Of a stretch of 64,000 nucleotides of DNA, positions 48,643-56,398 are shown in pieces (positions within the stretch are counted from its first letter, which is position 1; each line of letters begins with the position of its first letter). Origin of the DNA: Deltaproteobacteria bacterium. GTDB taxonomy: Bacteria; Myxococcota; JADLHZ01. The stretch lies in contig JADLHZ010000139.1 in NCBI GenBank assembly GCA_020848545.1, positions 61,940-125,939 of the forward strand. Direction: 5' to 3'. The notes below the pieces were generated by a model. The model worked only from the letters and a program-made list of their open reading frames with translations, did not search any database and had not been told where the DNA came from. The translations under genes and the position numbers were made by a program.

Positions 48643-49697
48643 TCGGCGTCTTGGCGACGGCTTGGGCCCTGGCCGCGATCGGGTTCACCGCGACCGTGCT
48701 CTTGCGCCTCGCGCGCAAGCCAGGCGATCGTCGTGAATCACGAGCGAAGATCCTATTGGTGCGCGCGGCGGAGTTTCTCACCGCTCGAGAGCGCAGTAAT
48801 CTGGGTCGCCCTCTACCCGCTGGTGTGCGCTGTTTGGTCCTCGGGGAGCAAGATCTCGGGACGCTCCCCACGCACAGCGTGCAGCTTCGACTGACCCCAC
48901 ACGGGCACAATCGCAAGCTCGCGCTCGTTCAGGCGGCGCTGCGCCAACACGGCCCCGTTCCGGGCGAGCAGGTCATCATCTGTGACGCCGACGTCATCGT
49001 CGACGCCGCGCTTCTCTACGGCCTGGCCAAAGCGATCGAAGACGGCGTCGATCTCGCGATGGCGGCGCCGCTGCCTGAGCTCGGTGACGGCACGGAGTCG
49101 CTCTTGCGCCGGTTCACCATGGCGTCGAGCCGCGGCTTGCTTGCTCACAGCGCGCACTCCTTCGCCGCCTTGGCGACCGTCGATGCGCACGCGTTTTGCG
49201 GCAAAGCCATCGCGCTGTCCCCGCGCGCAGTCGAGCAATTACTCTTGCTCGAAGATTGCATCGGCGAAGATCTGCGCTTGGCCGACGCCGTCTTGGGCAC
49301 CGACGGCCGCTCGGCGTGCATTGGCTCGCCGGCGCACACCTTGCCGTCGGCGGGGCTCGCCCGTTTTGCACGCTGGCAGCTCGTGCTCAAGGCGCACCGG
49401 CCATGGGCGTTCATCGCCGGTCCCTGGTTCTTGGCGCCGACGCTTCCTTTGTTGGGACTCACGCTGTTGGTCCGGGGGCCTTTGTTGCCGCTCTTTTGTG
49501 CGCTCGTTGCGGTTCTCGTCGCGTCGCGTGTCGTGCTGGCGCGTCGATTGAGCAGACGGCACGCTTGGACTTTCATCCTCGGCGAAGCGCTCTACCTGGC
49601 CGCATTCGCGACGGCGCTGGTCATTCGCCAAGTCGACTGGCGCGGCCGCACCTTGCGTCCATCGCTCGGTGGTTCTCTCGTGAAGGTTGAATCATGA
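48639..49697 (+). CDS. GT2/GT21-like membrane glycosyltransferase
   Basis: 352 residues: an N-terminal membrane helix, a GT-A domain with HNRKLALVQAAL, the metal-binding IICDADVIVD (DxD) and FCGKAIALSPRAV, then a D(Q/R)xx-type EDLRLADAV segment and three or more C-terminal helices. This resembles ceramide glucosyltransferase-type (GT21) enzymes. In the carotenoid operon it is likely to glycosylate the 1'-hydroxyl made by CrtC. It overlaps crtC and crtYc as ATGA. Confidence 0.75.
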   Translation: MIGVLATAWALAAIGFTATVLLRLARKPGDRRESRAKILLVRAAEFLTARERSNLGRPLPAGVRCLVLGEQDLGTLPTHSVQLRLTPHGHNRKLALVQAALRQHGPVPGEQVIICDADVIVDAALLYGLAKAIEDGVDLAMAAPLPELGDGTESLLRRFTMASSRGLLAHSAHSFAALATVDAHAFCGKAIALSPRAVEQLLLLEDCIGEDLRLADAVLGTDGRSACIGSPAHTLPSAGLARFARWQLVLKAHRPWAFIAGPWFLAPTLPLLGLTLLVRGPLLPLFCALVAVLVASRVVLARRLSRRHAWTFILGEALYLAAFATALVIRQVDWRGRTLRPSLGGSLVKVES

Positions 49698-50011
49698 CCT
49701 ACGCTGAGTTCCTCGCCCTCTTCGTCGGGATTCCTCTGGTGTTGAGCTTGGTGCACCATCGCGCCGTGCTCAGCCGCCGGGGCGAGCTCCTGCCGCTCAT
49801 TGGCATCACTTGCATCGTGTACGCGGCGACGAGCCCGTGGGACAACGCCGCCGTAGCCAAAGGCTTGTGGGCGTTCTCCGAAGCGCAGATCAGCGGGCTG
49901 CGGATTGGGCTCTTACCTGTGGAAGAATATGCGTTCTTTGGGTTGCAGACGTGGCTCGTCGGCCTGTGGGTCGTCGCTCGCTTGCGCGGCCGCACTCGTG
50001 GTGTTGCATGA
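49694..50011 (+). CDS. crtYc: Lycopene beta-cyclase subunit CrtYc
   Basis: A 105-residue three-helix membrane protein with the lycopene cyclase-domain motif LPVEEYAFFGLQTWLVGLW. Heterodimeric cyclases CrtYc/CrtYd occur in Myxococcus and actinobacteria, each subunit contributing one P-x-EE motif. It forms the beta-ring of gamma- or beta-carotene. ATGA overlap with crtYd. Confidence 0.9.
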   Translation: MTYAEFLALFVGIPLVLSLVHHRAVLSRRGELLPLIGITCIVYAATSPWDNAAVAKGLWAFSEAQISGLRIGLLPVEEYAFFGLQTWLVGLWVVARLRGRTRGVA

Positions 50012-50346
50012 AGACAGCGTATCTGTCGCATTTGTGCCTCTATGCCTTGCCGTTGCTGGCGCTGTTGTCGCTCCTTCTCTGGCGACGCGACGGGAAACAA
50101 ACGGGCGCTGTGCTGCGCGCGATCGCGCCGCCGATCCTGATCGTTGCGGCCTGGCTCACGGCCGCTGATCACGTGGCGATAAGCCAAGGGATCTGGGTCT
50201 TCGGCGAAGGCAAGCACCTCGGCGTGTATCTCGGCGCCGTCCCGATCGAGGAAGCGCTCTTTTTCCTCATGACCAACTCCCTCGTTGGAGTCGCCCTTTC
50301 CTTGTTCGTGGGCCACTTCGAGCGTTTGTCCCGGGTGCACGCATGA
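50008..50346 (+). CDS. crtYd: Lycopene beta-cyclase subunit CrtYd
   Basis: A 112-residue partner of CrtYc with three helices and the motif VPIEEALFFLMTNSLVG. Second half of the heterodimeric lycopene cyclase. It overlaps crtYc and the following regulator by ATGA, matching the order seen in Myxococcus (crtYc, crtYd, carA). Confidence 0.9.
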   Translation: MKTAYLSHLCLYALPLLALLSLLLWRRDGKQTGAVLRAIAPPILIVAAWLTAADHVAISQGIWVFGEGKHLGVYLGAVPIEEALFFLMTNSLVGVALSLFVGHFERLSRVHA

Positions 50347-51197
50347 GCCTGCGGATTCGCACCGTCTCTGAGCGCTGCAAGGTCCCATCGGCGACGCTGC
50401 GCATGTGGGAGCGGCGCTACGGTTTTCCCTCACCGGATCGGACCGGCACCAACTACCGCGCCTACAACGAGCACGACGTAGAACAGATCCTCAGGGTGAA
50501 AGCCTTGCTCGACGAGGGGCTCAGCGTCTCCGAGGCGATTACTCGAGTTCGCAGTGCACCGACCGCATCCATTTCTGCCGAGGGCGTCAAGCGATTGCGG
50601 GATGAGTTCTTCCGCGCGGCCAAGGCCATGCTCGAGGGTGAGGTGGAGAATGCGACCAAGCTGGCGTCGCAGGGGCTGCCGCCTTGGGAGTTCTGTCAGC
50701 AGTTCGCGCTCCCGGTCTTTTCGGTCATTTGCGATCATTTGGACATCGCCCAAGAGCACATGGCCTCGTCGATCTTGCGCCAGCACATGAGACAAGTCCT
50801 GTCGCTGCTGCCCGCCGCCACCGTCGACAGGACTTTTGTGCTCGCGTGCCCGCGCGGCGACGAGCACGAAGGTGGCCTCTTGGCCGTCGCCATTCGCCTG
50901 CGCGTGCTCGGCCAAGGCGTGGTCGTGCTCGGCGCGAACACGCCGGCGTCGGCGATCGGCGCCGCGTGCGAGCAGCGCGATGTATGCGCCGTTGGCTTGT
51001 CGTTCGTCGAACCGCGCACCGAGGCAGAGCTCACCGAGATCATCGTCGAAGTGAGGAAGGTCTGCCGCGACGTTCCGGTGTTCGTCGGCGGCCCTGTCGC
51101 CCGCAAGCAACTGCGCGCGGTGTTTGCCGCCGGCGCGACCTACGCCGAATCCGCCGACGAGATGTTAGAGTCGCTGATTCAAGCGAGCACACCATGA
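50343..51197 (+). CDS. CarA-like MerR-family regulator with B12-binding domain
   Basis: 284 residues. MerR winged helix (IRTVSERCKVPSATLRMWERR, then YRAYNEHDVEQI), helical bundle, and a C-terminal cobalamin-type domain with DEHEGG matching DxHxxG. The Wx9EH sensor position has Val instead of Trp (before DIAQEH), so it may not respond to light as CarH does. In Myxococcus CarA ends the crt operon and represses it. Last gene of the plus-strand operon, overlapping the convergent CrtU-like gene by 19 bases at the 3' end. Confidence 0.85.
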   Translation: MSLRIRTVSERCKVPSATLRMWERRYGFPSPDRTGTNYRAYNEHDVEQILRVKALLDEGLSVSEAITRVRSAPTASISAEGVKRLRDEFFRAAKAMLEGEVENATKLASQGLPPWEFCQQFALPVFSVICDHLDIAQEHMASSILRQHMRQVLSLLPAATVDRTFVLACPRGDEHEGGLLAVAIRLRVLGQGVVVLGANTPASAIGAACEQRDVCAVGLSFVEPRTEAELTEIIVEVRKVCRDVPVFVGGPVARKQLRAVFAAGATYAESADEMLESLIQASTP

Positions 51198-53038
51198 TCG
51201 GCGACCGTCTCGATCGTGACTTCGGCGACGCCGCGCGAGCGAAGAATGGCGTTTGCGGCCAAGCGGCCCGTCGTCACGGCGCCTTCCATCAAGGCGATTG
51301 GCAGATCGCTGCGCACCCAGTCGCCGGCGAGAAAGAGATTGCTGTGCGGCGTCGTCGTTCGTGGCCGCCGCGCGTGGCTACCCAGCGCAAAGCCGCTAAA
51401 ATTGCTTTGTTGCATCGCTTCTTGATGCAGGATTCGGCTGCCTCTGAGCTCTGGCAACGCTTGCTGCAATTCGGCAAAGAGAGTGCGCGTGTTGTGCTCG
51501 AGACCGCGGTCGAGCTCGGGCGCAACACCGTAGGCGTGCAGCTCGACGACGCCGTGCCCAGTGCGATCGCAGTAGCTCCGATACTCGCCTTGCAATCGAT
51601 CGTAGAGCGCGATCGAGTCGAGCAATGTATAGCCGCTGACCGTGTAGAACTCGGATCTGTCGGCTGCGGGGCGACGGTCGAGCCAGAAGCGCACCACGAC
51701 GTACGGCTCCGCTTCGGTGAGCGCCGAGACGTCCGCCTTGAGCGCTTCGGAGAGCGGCGATGCGCCGACGATGCGGCGGGTGCCACGAACGTCACTCGCC
51801 AACACCACAGCGTCGCAAGCGATTCGCTCACCTTGCGCCGCAGGCACGAACACGACCCCGTCGCTACGAATAGGAAGGCGCACGAGCGGCAACTTCGGCG
51901 GCCCGCCCGTCGGCACGCCTGCGCGGTCGAAAAGACCGCCGTGACACGGGCATGCAAACCCAGCGCTCGACAGCCGCACCGGGCAACCCATGTGGGTGCA
52001 GGCGCCGCGCACCGCCACGGCGCGCCCGTTCTCCTTGAACGCAAAAATCGGCACGTCGCCGTCGCGTCCGATTTCGCACGCTTCCGACAGGCTCGTGGGG
52101 ATGGATCCAACCGCACGTTCGCTGTTTTGCGCCAAGCGCACGGCGCTGACTTTGTCTCCGCTGACTTCGAGGCCCGTCACTTGCGCTTGCACCCTCACTG
52201 TGGCGCCGTTGTTGCGCAAGCGATCTGCCCATGGCGCGACGACGGTGGTCATGCAGTCGCCGTCTGTGACGCGGTAGCCGAGCCCCTCCGGGTTTCCGAG
52301 AAAATAGAAATGCATGAACATGAGCGCGTGCGCTGCCGACAGGCGCTCTGGTCGGTTGAGCGTCGTTTTGGCGAACGGCAGCAGCATCGCCGCGTAGAGC
52401 CCCGGATCGAGCGAGGCAGAGAGCTCAGCGAACGAGACGCCGTCGAAGGCGGCATAGGTCTTGATCGGATCGTAAGCGAGCAGCGCTTGCATGCGGGGTC
52501 CGGAGCTCAGGATCGATCGCCAATGCAGGCTCGGCGACCGCGCGTAGAGGGCAAGCATGTTGAGCGGAAAAAAATGCGACGAGGCGGAGAAGCGCTCTTC
52601 AGGCCGGTCCGCAAAGAGAATCGGGTAGGCCGTCGTTGGTCTTAGGTTTGGCGTCGCGTTGAGGCGGCGCAAAGTGTCGTTGAGATTGTAATACTGGGAG
52701 AAGAAGCCATGAAAACCGTGCTCCATCGAAAATCGCTCGTTCAAAGCAGCCACCGACCAGCCGCCGAGCTTTCCGCCGAGGTGAGGCGCCGCTTCGAGCA
52801 CGGTGACCTGCGCCCCCCGTTCGCTGAGCTCGAGGGCCGCGGACAGACCGGCGAGCCCTCCACCAACGACGGCAACATGAAAGGGTTCGTTGAAACGCGG
52901 CGACGCGCTCGGGTCAGCGACAGCCACGCGTCTGCGGCGCGGCTGGATGCGCCAGAGTCCTGCAGCGATGGTGGAAGTCGCCAAAATGCCGCTCCCCACA
53001 AGAAGCTTTCGGCGCGAAAGTTTCCCTCTGCTGCTCAT
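51179..53038 (-). CDS. CrtU-like FAD desaturase/methyltransferase with inserted Rieske domain and Tat-type signal
   Basis: 619 residues. MSSRGKLSRRKLLVGSGILA is a twin-arginine-type signal. FAD fold VAVVGGGLAGLSAALELSER with LEAAPHLGGKLGG. The CrtU-type block MEHGFHGFFSQYYNLNDTL follows. Near residues 340-390 a Rieske [2Fe-2S] site is inserted: CTHMGC and CPCHGGLFD. The C-terminal FAD segment is LFLAGDWVRSDLPIALMEGA. CrtU enzymes convert a beta-ring to an aromatic ring; Rieske-containing relatives occur in aromatic carotenoid pathways. An aromatase role on CrtYc/CrtYd products is inferred; an oxygenase or ketolase is the alternative. Confidence 0.7.
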   Translation of the reverse strand: MSSRGKLSRRKLLVGSGILATSTIAAGLWRIQPRRRRVAVADPSASPRFNEPFHVAVVGGGLAGLSAALELSERGAQVTVLEAAPHLGGKLGGWSVAALNERFSMEHGFHGFFSQYYNLNDTLRRLNATPNLRPTTAYPILFADRPEERFSASSHFFPLNMLALYARSPSLHWRSILSSGPRMQALLAYDPIKTYAAFDGVSFAELSASLDPGLYAAMLLPFAKTTLNRPERLSAAHALMFMHFYFLGNPEGLGYRVTDGDCMTTVVAPWADRLRNNGATVRVQAQVTGLEVSGDKVSAVRLAQNSERAVGSIPTSLSEACEIGRDGDVPIFAFKENGRAVAVRGACTHMGCPVRLSSAGFACPCHGGLFDRAGVPTGGPPKLPLVRLPIRSDGVVFVPAAQGERIACDAVVLASDVRGTRRIVGASPLSEALKADVSALTEAEPYVVVRFWLDRRPAADRSEFYTVSGYTLLDSIALYDRLQGEYRSYCDRTGHGVVELHAYGVAPELDRGLEHNTRTLFAELQQALPELRGSRILHQEAMQQSNFSGFALGSHARRPRTTTPHSNLFLAGDWVRSDLPIALMEGAVTTGRLAANAILRSRGVAEVTIETVADHGVLA

Positions 53039-53089
53039 GCGGCGTTCTTGCTCGTACTTTGTTTGATTGCAACGACGGAGGGCCTCGCC

Positions 53090-53560
53090 ATGATGCCTCG
53101 TCCAGTGGACGCCCGCCTCTCGCGATCGAGCGGCGCACCTGTGTCGCTTTCCGTGTTTCGTGGCAAGCCGGCCGTGCTCTTCTACGAAGACCGCTACTCG
53201 ACCGAGCGCAATCAAGCGCTGAAGGAGCGCCTGTTCGAGCTCGGCAAGTCACGCAACTTGCTCGACGCGGTCAACGTCATCGCCATCGCAAATTTGCAAG
53301 GGTGGAACTTCTTTCCTGCGCGTGACTTTGCCTTGGTCGCGGTCCGTGGCTTCGAGAGCAAGTTCAAGATCCCGATACTGGTCGACTTCGAGGGGGTCAT
53401 GTCGTCCGATTCACCGTTGCTGCCGGAAAAAGACTCGACCGTGTTGTTGCTCGATGCCGATGGAAGAATTCTTTGGCAGAAAAACGGGGTCTGTTCGAAA
53501 GCGGAGGTCGACGCCTTGCTGGATCGACTGCAAGTGCTCGTTGGCCGTCCTTCCAACTGA
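53090..53560 (+). CDS. Thioredoxin-fold protein, no redox Cys pair
   Basis: 156 residues from ATG at 53090, backed by GGAGGG about 7 bases upstream. The fold pattern is GAPVSLSVFRGKPAVLFYED, a helix, then VNVIAIANLQGW, FKIPILVDFEGV and VLLLDADGRILWQ, as in thioredoxin/YtfJ-like proteins. No CxxC is present; the single late Cys is not in an active-site context. If a TTG at 53048 is used, a hydrophobic leader would be added. It lies between the CrtU-like and acyltransferase genes. Confidence 0.55.
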   Translation: MMPRPVDARLSRSSGAPVSLSVFRGKPAVLFYEDRYSTERNQALKERLFELGKSRNLLDAVNVIAIANLQGWNFFPARDFALVAVRGFESKFKIPILVDFEGVMSSDSPLLPEKDSTVLLLDADGRILWQKNGVCSKAEVDALLDRLQVLVGRPSN

Positions 53561-53571
53561 GAGGGCGGAGC

Positions 53572-54348
53572 ATGATTCAGACCAACAAGAAGCCGTGGTT
53601 TTCTCGACTGTTTGCCTGGTACATCCGGCGCAAGCTGCTGCGATCGTTTTCGACCGTGTATGTTCGTGGCCTCGACACGTTTGCCGCGCTCGCGCGGCAG
53701 AGGCCGGTCCTTTGGGTCTCGAACCATACCGCGTGGTGGGACTCGATGCTGGTGCTCGACCTCTGCTCGCACACCCTCGGCCTCGATCCTTACGCCATGA
53801 TGGACGCGCGAAGTCTGCGAGCGCTGCCGTTCCTTGGCTGGATTGGCGGTTTCGGCGTGGAGCTACACGACAAAGCCGAGGGCGAAAAGTCGGTGGCCTA
53901 TGCGGCGTCGCTCCTGGACGCTCCGCAGAAAATCGTGGCGATCTTCCCCCAGGGTCGCGAACAGCCCGTGACGCTGAGGCCGCTCCGCTTCTTTTCGGGT
54001 GCCGCGCGGATCGCGATGCTGGCCAAGGATGCAGCGGTCGTCCCGGTGTCGCTGCGCTACGAGCACGGCAAATTTCCGAAGCCAGATTTGTTCATCACCA
54101 TCGGTGCGCCTGTTGCGACCGGAGACGGCGTTGTCTCGACGACCCACGCGCTCGAGGCGGCGGTCACGGCCCAGCTCGATGATACGCAAGAGCAGCTTCA
54201 CGATGGCCGCGCCCATCGCTGGCCGAAGCACCTCGGCGGAAATTCGAGTCCCGGCCTCGGGGTGAAATTGCTTGCGCGGACCGGCCGCGTCGATTCGACG
54301 AAGTTCCCGGTCAGCTCGGCGTCCGGCGTGAGCTCGCCGCGCTCGTAG
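53572..54348 (+). CDS. PlsC-type acyltransferase, probably carotenoid-related
   Basis: 258 residues of the 1-acylglycerol-3-phosphate acyltransferase superfamily: the HX4D motif is WVSNHTAWWDSML, followed by MMDARSLRALPFLGWIGGFG and the glycerol-P-site-like IFPQGREQP (FPxGxR). Located beside the carotenoid cluster with CrtU-like and glycosyltransferase genes, it may acylate the carotenoid sugar, as CruD does in green sulfur bacteria. The last about 23 residues are encoded by a piece duplicated from the RIO kinase gene (see repeat at 54279), so the native C-terminus is lost or replaced. Confidence 0.7.
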   Translation: MIQTNKKPWFSRLFAWYIRRKLLRSFSTVYVRGLDTFAALARQRPVLWVSNHTAWWDSMLVLDLCSHTLGLDPYAMMDARSLRALPFLGWIGGFGVELHDKAEGEKSVAYAASLLDAPQKIVAIFPQGREQPVTLRPLRFFSGAARIAMLAKDAAVVPVSLRYEHGKFPKPDLFITIGAPVATGDGVVSTTHALEAAVTAQLDDTQEQLHDGRAHRWPKHLGGNSSPGLGVKLLARTGRVDSTKFPVSSASGVSSPRS

Positions 54349-54357
54349 AGCCGCCAC
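54279..54357. repeat. 79-bp duplicate of an internal RIO kinase segment (copy A)
   Basis: This segment matches 54934-55012 over 79 bases with three mismatches, in the same orientation. Copy B is coding (minus strand) in the RIO kinase; copy A supplies the 3' end and stop of the acyltransferase gene on the plus strand. Confidence 0.85.
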
Positions 54358-54400
54358 CGATGCCATATTCGACTCGTGCACTAAGACCGCGGCCTCTCAC

Positions 54401-54492
54401 AACCCTGGCCCTGACCAACAACCCTGGTCCTGACCAACAACCCTGGCCCTGACCAACAACCCTGGCCCTGACCAACAACCCTGGCCCTGAAC
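54401..54492. repeat. 19-base tandem repeat, five copies
   Basis: The unit AACCCTGGCCCTGACCAAC starts at 54401, 54420, 54439, 54458 and 54477 (last copy incomplete; one C/T change in copy 2). CCTGGCC/GGCCAGG words continue to about 54560. No gene is apparent between 54358 and 54618; the region is repeat-derived. Confidence 0.9.
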
Positions 54493-54618
54493 GAAAGACT
54501 TGGCCGCGCTCGCGAGCCTGACCCTGACCCTGGCCTCGTCCAAGGCCAGGGCCACGCTCATGCTCACGAGCGCGGCCAGGTCTTGAGGCCATGTGATGAG
54601 GGCCAGGTTTGTGGGGCT

Positions 54619-55698
54619 TCAAACTTTCGGTGGCCCGCCTGAGCCGGATCCTCGCCGGCGGCGGCGGCGCTTCTTCGGAGGCGCGTTTGGATCGCGTTGC
54701 TGCTGCGGATGCTGTTGCTGCTGCGGATGCTGTTGCGGCCGCGGATGCTGTTGCGGCCGCGGATGCTGTTGCGGTCGCGGCCCCTGATTCGACCCCGGTC
54801 CACCGCGCCGCCCGTGATGCTGTTGCGGCCTGCCTCGATCTTGCCTCCCCGGCATCGGCAGTCCCAAGCGCACCCGCCGCGCGCGCTCGTCTTCCTCCGC
54901 ATCCCCGATCAACCCGAGCATGGCGCGCGTATCGACCGGCCGCGTCGACTCGACGAAGTTCCCCGTCAGCTCGGTGTCCGGCGTGAGCTCGCCGCGCTCG
55001 TAGAGCCGCCACATCTCCTGCGCGTACGGCCGCGCGCGATGGCCCGGTGAAAAGCGAGCGACGAAGCGATGCAGGTTGTCGACGTCGCGCAGGAGCAGCT
55101 TGCGCGCGCTCTGATTTCTCGACGCGTTCACCGCTTGCGGAAAATCGATGATCACCGGCCCGTCGCTCGCCATCAGCACGTTGAAGTCCGACAAGTCGCC
55201 GTGCACCACGCCGGCGCAGAGCATGCGCACCACCTCGCGCAAAAGCTGCTCGTACGCCCGCACGGCGCCTTCGCGGGTGAAGGCGACTTCGCCGAGCCGC
55301 GGCGCCGGCTCGCCGTGCGCGTCCTTGACGAGCTCCATGATCAACACGCCTTCCAAGAAGTGATAGGGCCTCGGCACGCGCACGTGGGCGTCGGCGAGCC
55401 GGTAGATCATCTCGACCTCGGTCGACTTCCACGCCGCTTCGTTCTGCGCCTTTCCGTGCTTCGATCCCTTGTTCATCGCGCGTTGATCGCGGCTGTTTCG
55501 CACGTTGCGGCCTTCGATGTAGTCGGCGCGGTTCTGAAACGAGCGATTGTCCGCCTCTTTGTAGACCTTGGCGACGCTCTCGATGCCTTGGCTCGACACC
55601 AAGTAGACTTGGGCTTCCTTGCCGCTCTTGAGCGGTCGGATGACCTCGTCGAGGACGCCGTGATGGAGCAGGACTTCGAGATTGTGAGGAATACGCAT
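54619..55698 (-). CDS. RIO-family serine kinase with His/Gln/Pro repeat tail
   Basis: 359 residues starting MRIPHNLEVLLHHGVLDEVI. Kinase features: nucleotide loop SGKEAQVYLV, catalytic HGDLSDFNVLMA and metal-binding VIIDFPQAV, all in RIO order. From about residue 300 the sequence becomes a low-complexity tail (QGPRPQQHPRPQQH and following, then a Lys/Arg run) encoded by short tandem DNA repeats, 54700-54790. Bacterial RIO kinases are rare relative to archaeal and eukaryotic ones; substrate unknown. A long upstream in-frame extension to 56436 lies across another gene and was rejected. Confidence 0.85.
   Translation of the reverse strand: MRIPHNLEVLLHHGVLDEVIRPLKSGKEAQVYLVSSQGIESVAKVYKEADNRSFQNRADYIEGRNVRNSRDQRAMNKGSKHGKAQNEAAWKSTEVEMIYRLADAHVRVPRPYHFLEGVLIMELVKDAHGEPAPRLGEVAFTREGAVRAYEQLLREVVRMLCAGVVHGDLSDFNVLMASDGPVIIDFPQAVNASRNQSARKLLLRDVDNLHRFVARFSPGHRARPYAQEMWRLYERGELTPDTELTGNFVESTRPVDTRAMLGLIGDAEEDERARRVRLGLPMPGRQDRGRPQQHHGRRGGPGSNQGPRPQQHPRPQQHPRPQQHPQQQQHPQQQRDPNAPPKKRRRRRRGSGSGGPPKV
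54934..55012. repeat. 79-bp duplicated segment (copy B, parental copy inside RIO kinase)
   Basis: Same length and order as 54279-54357, with three mismatches. Here it is in frame within conserved kinase sequence, so this is the probable donor. Confidence 0.85.
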
Positions 55699-55773
55699 GC
55701 GTTTCGATACTCTCCGAATTAACCTGCGCGCCGAATTCGAAAATCGGTCCCTGGCCGTGCTATCGGTGAAAGC

Positions 55774-56361
55774 ATGGGTGGTATCGCAGTCATCGTGTCC
55801 TTCGACAAGGCGCCAAAACACGTTCCGCGCTTTCACAAAGCGTTGTGGCAGCTCATCCGAAAGCGCATCGGCAAGGTCGTGAAGCGTAAAGTGACGAAGC
55901 GGATTCTGTCTTACTACGTCGACGCTGTCGCGGCTGAAGGGCTCGGTCAAGGAGAGTGGCAGGCGAGCGACGACGGCGTTTGGTTCTCGTTCCACGATGC
56001 GTCGGGCAGCTGGGTGTTCGAGAAGTATCTCGGCTACCACTGGACGGTGCGCGCGCTCCGGGACGGCTTCGATGAAGCGCAGGCCCTCGCGAAGAAGCAC
56101 GGGGCGAAGCTCAAGGTCGCCAAGTGGGGCGCTGGATCGTACGCGTACTTCAACGTGGGAGAAGCGATCGCGTGCCTGGGCGATGACAATGCGTTGATCT
56201 GTAAGCCGGGGAAGGGCGGCCAGGGACTCGACATCGCGACGCTGGCCGAGGCGGCGCACGCACGCGAGCTCTTGGCGAAGGGGCTCTGCGAGTGCGAGCT
56301 TTGCGCCGTCGCTCAGAAGCCGGCGGCGAAGACGAAGACGAAGAAAAAGAAGAAGACCTGA
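55774..56361 (+). CDS. Hypothetical protein with Lys-rich tail
   Basis: 195 residues, cytoplasmic. Aromatic/charged central part (EWQASDDGVWFSFHDASGSW), a Cys cluster near the C-terminus (GLCECELCAV) and a poly-Lys tail that could bind nucleic acid. No family recognised. It is divergent from the RIO kinase gene across about 75 bases. Confidence 0.6.
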   Translation: MGGIAVIVSFDKAPKHVPRFHKALWQLIRKRIGKVVKRKVTKRILSYYVDAVAAEGLGQGEWQASDDGVWFSFHDASGSWVFEKYLGYHWTVRALRDGFDEAQALAKKHGAKLKVAKWGAGSYAYFNVGEAIACLGDDNALICKPGKGGQGLDIATLAEAAHARELLAKGLCECELCAVAQKPAAKTKTKKKKKT

Positions 56362-56398
56362 GTCATCCCTCGCGTTCGTGACGGCAAGACTCCTGGGT

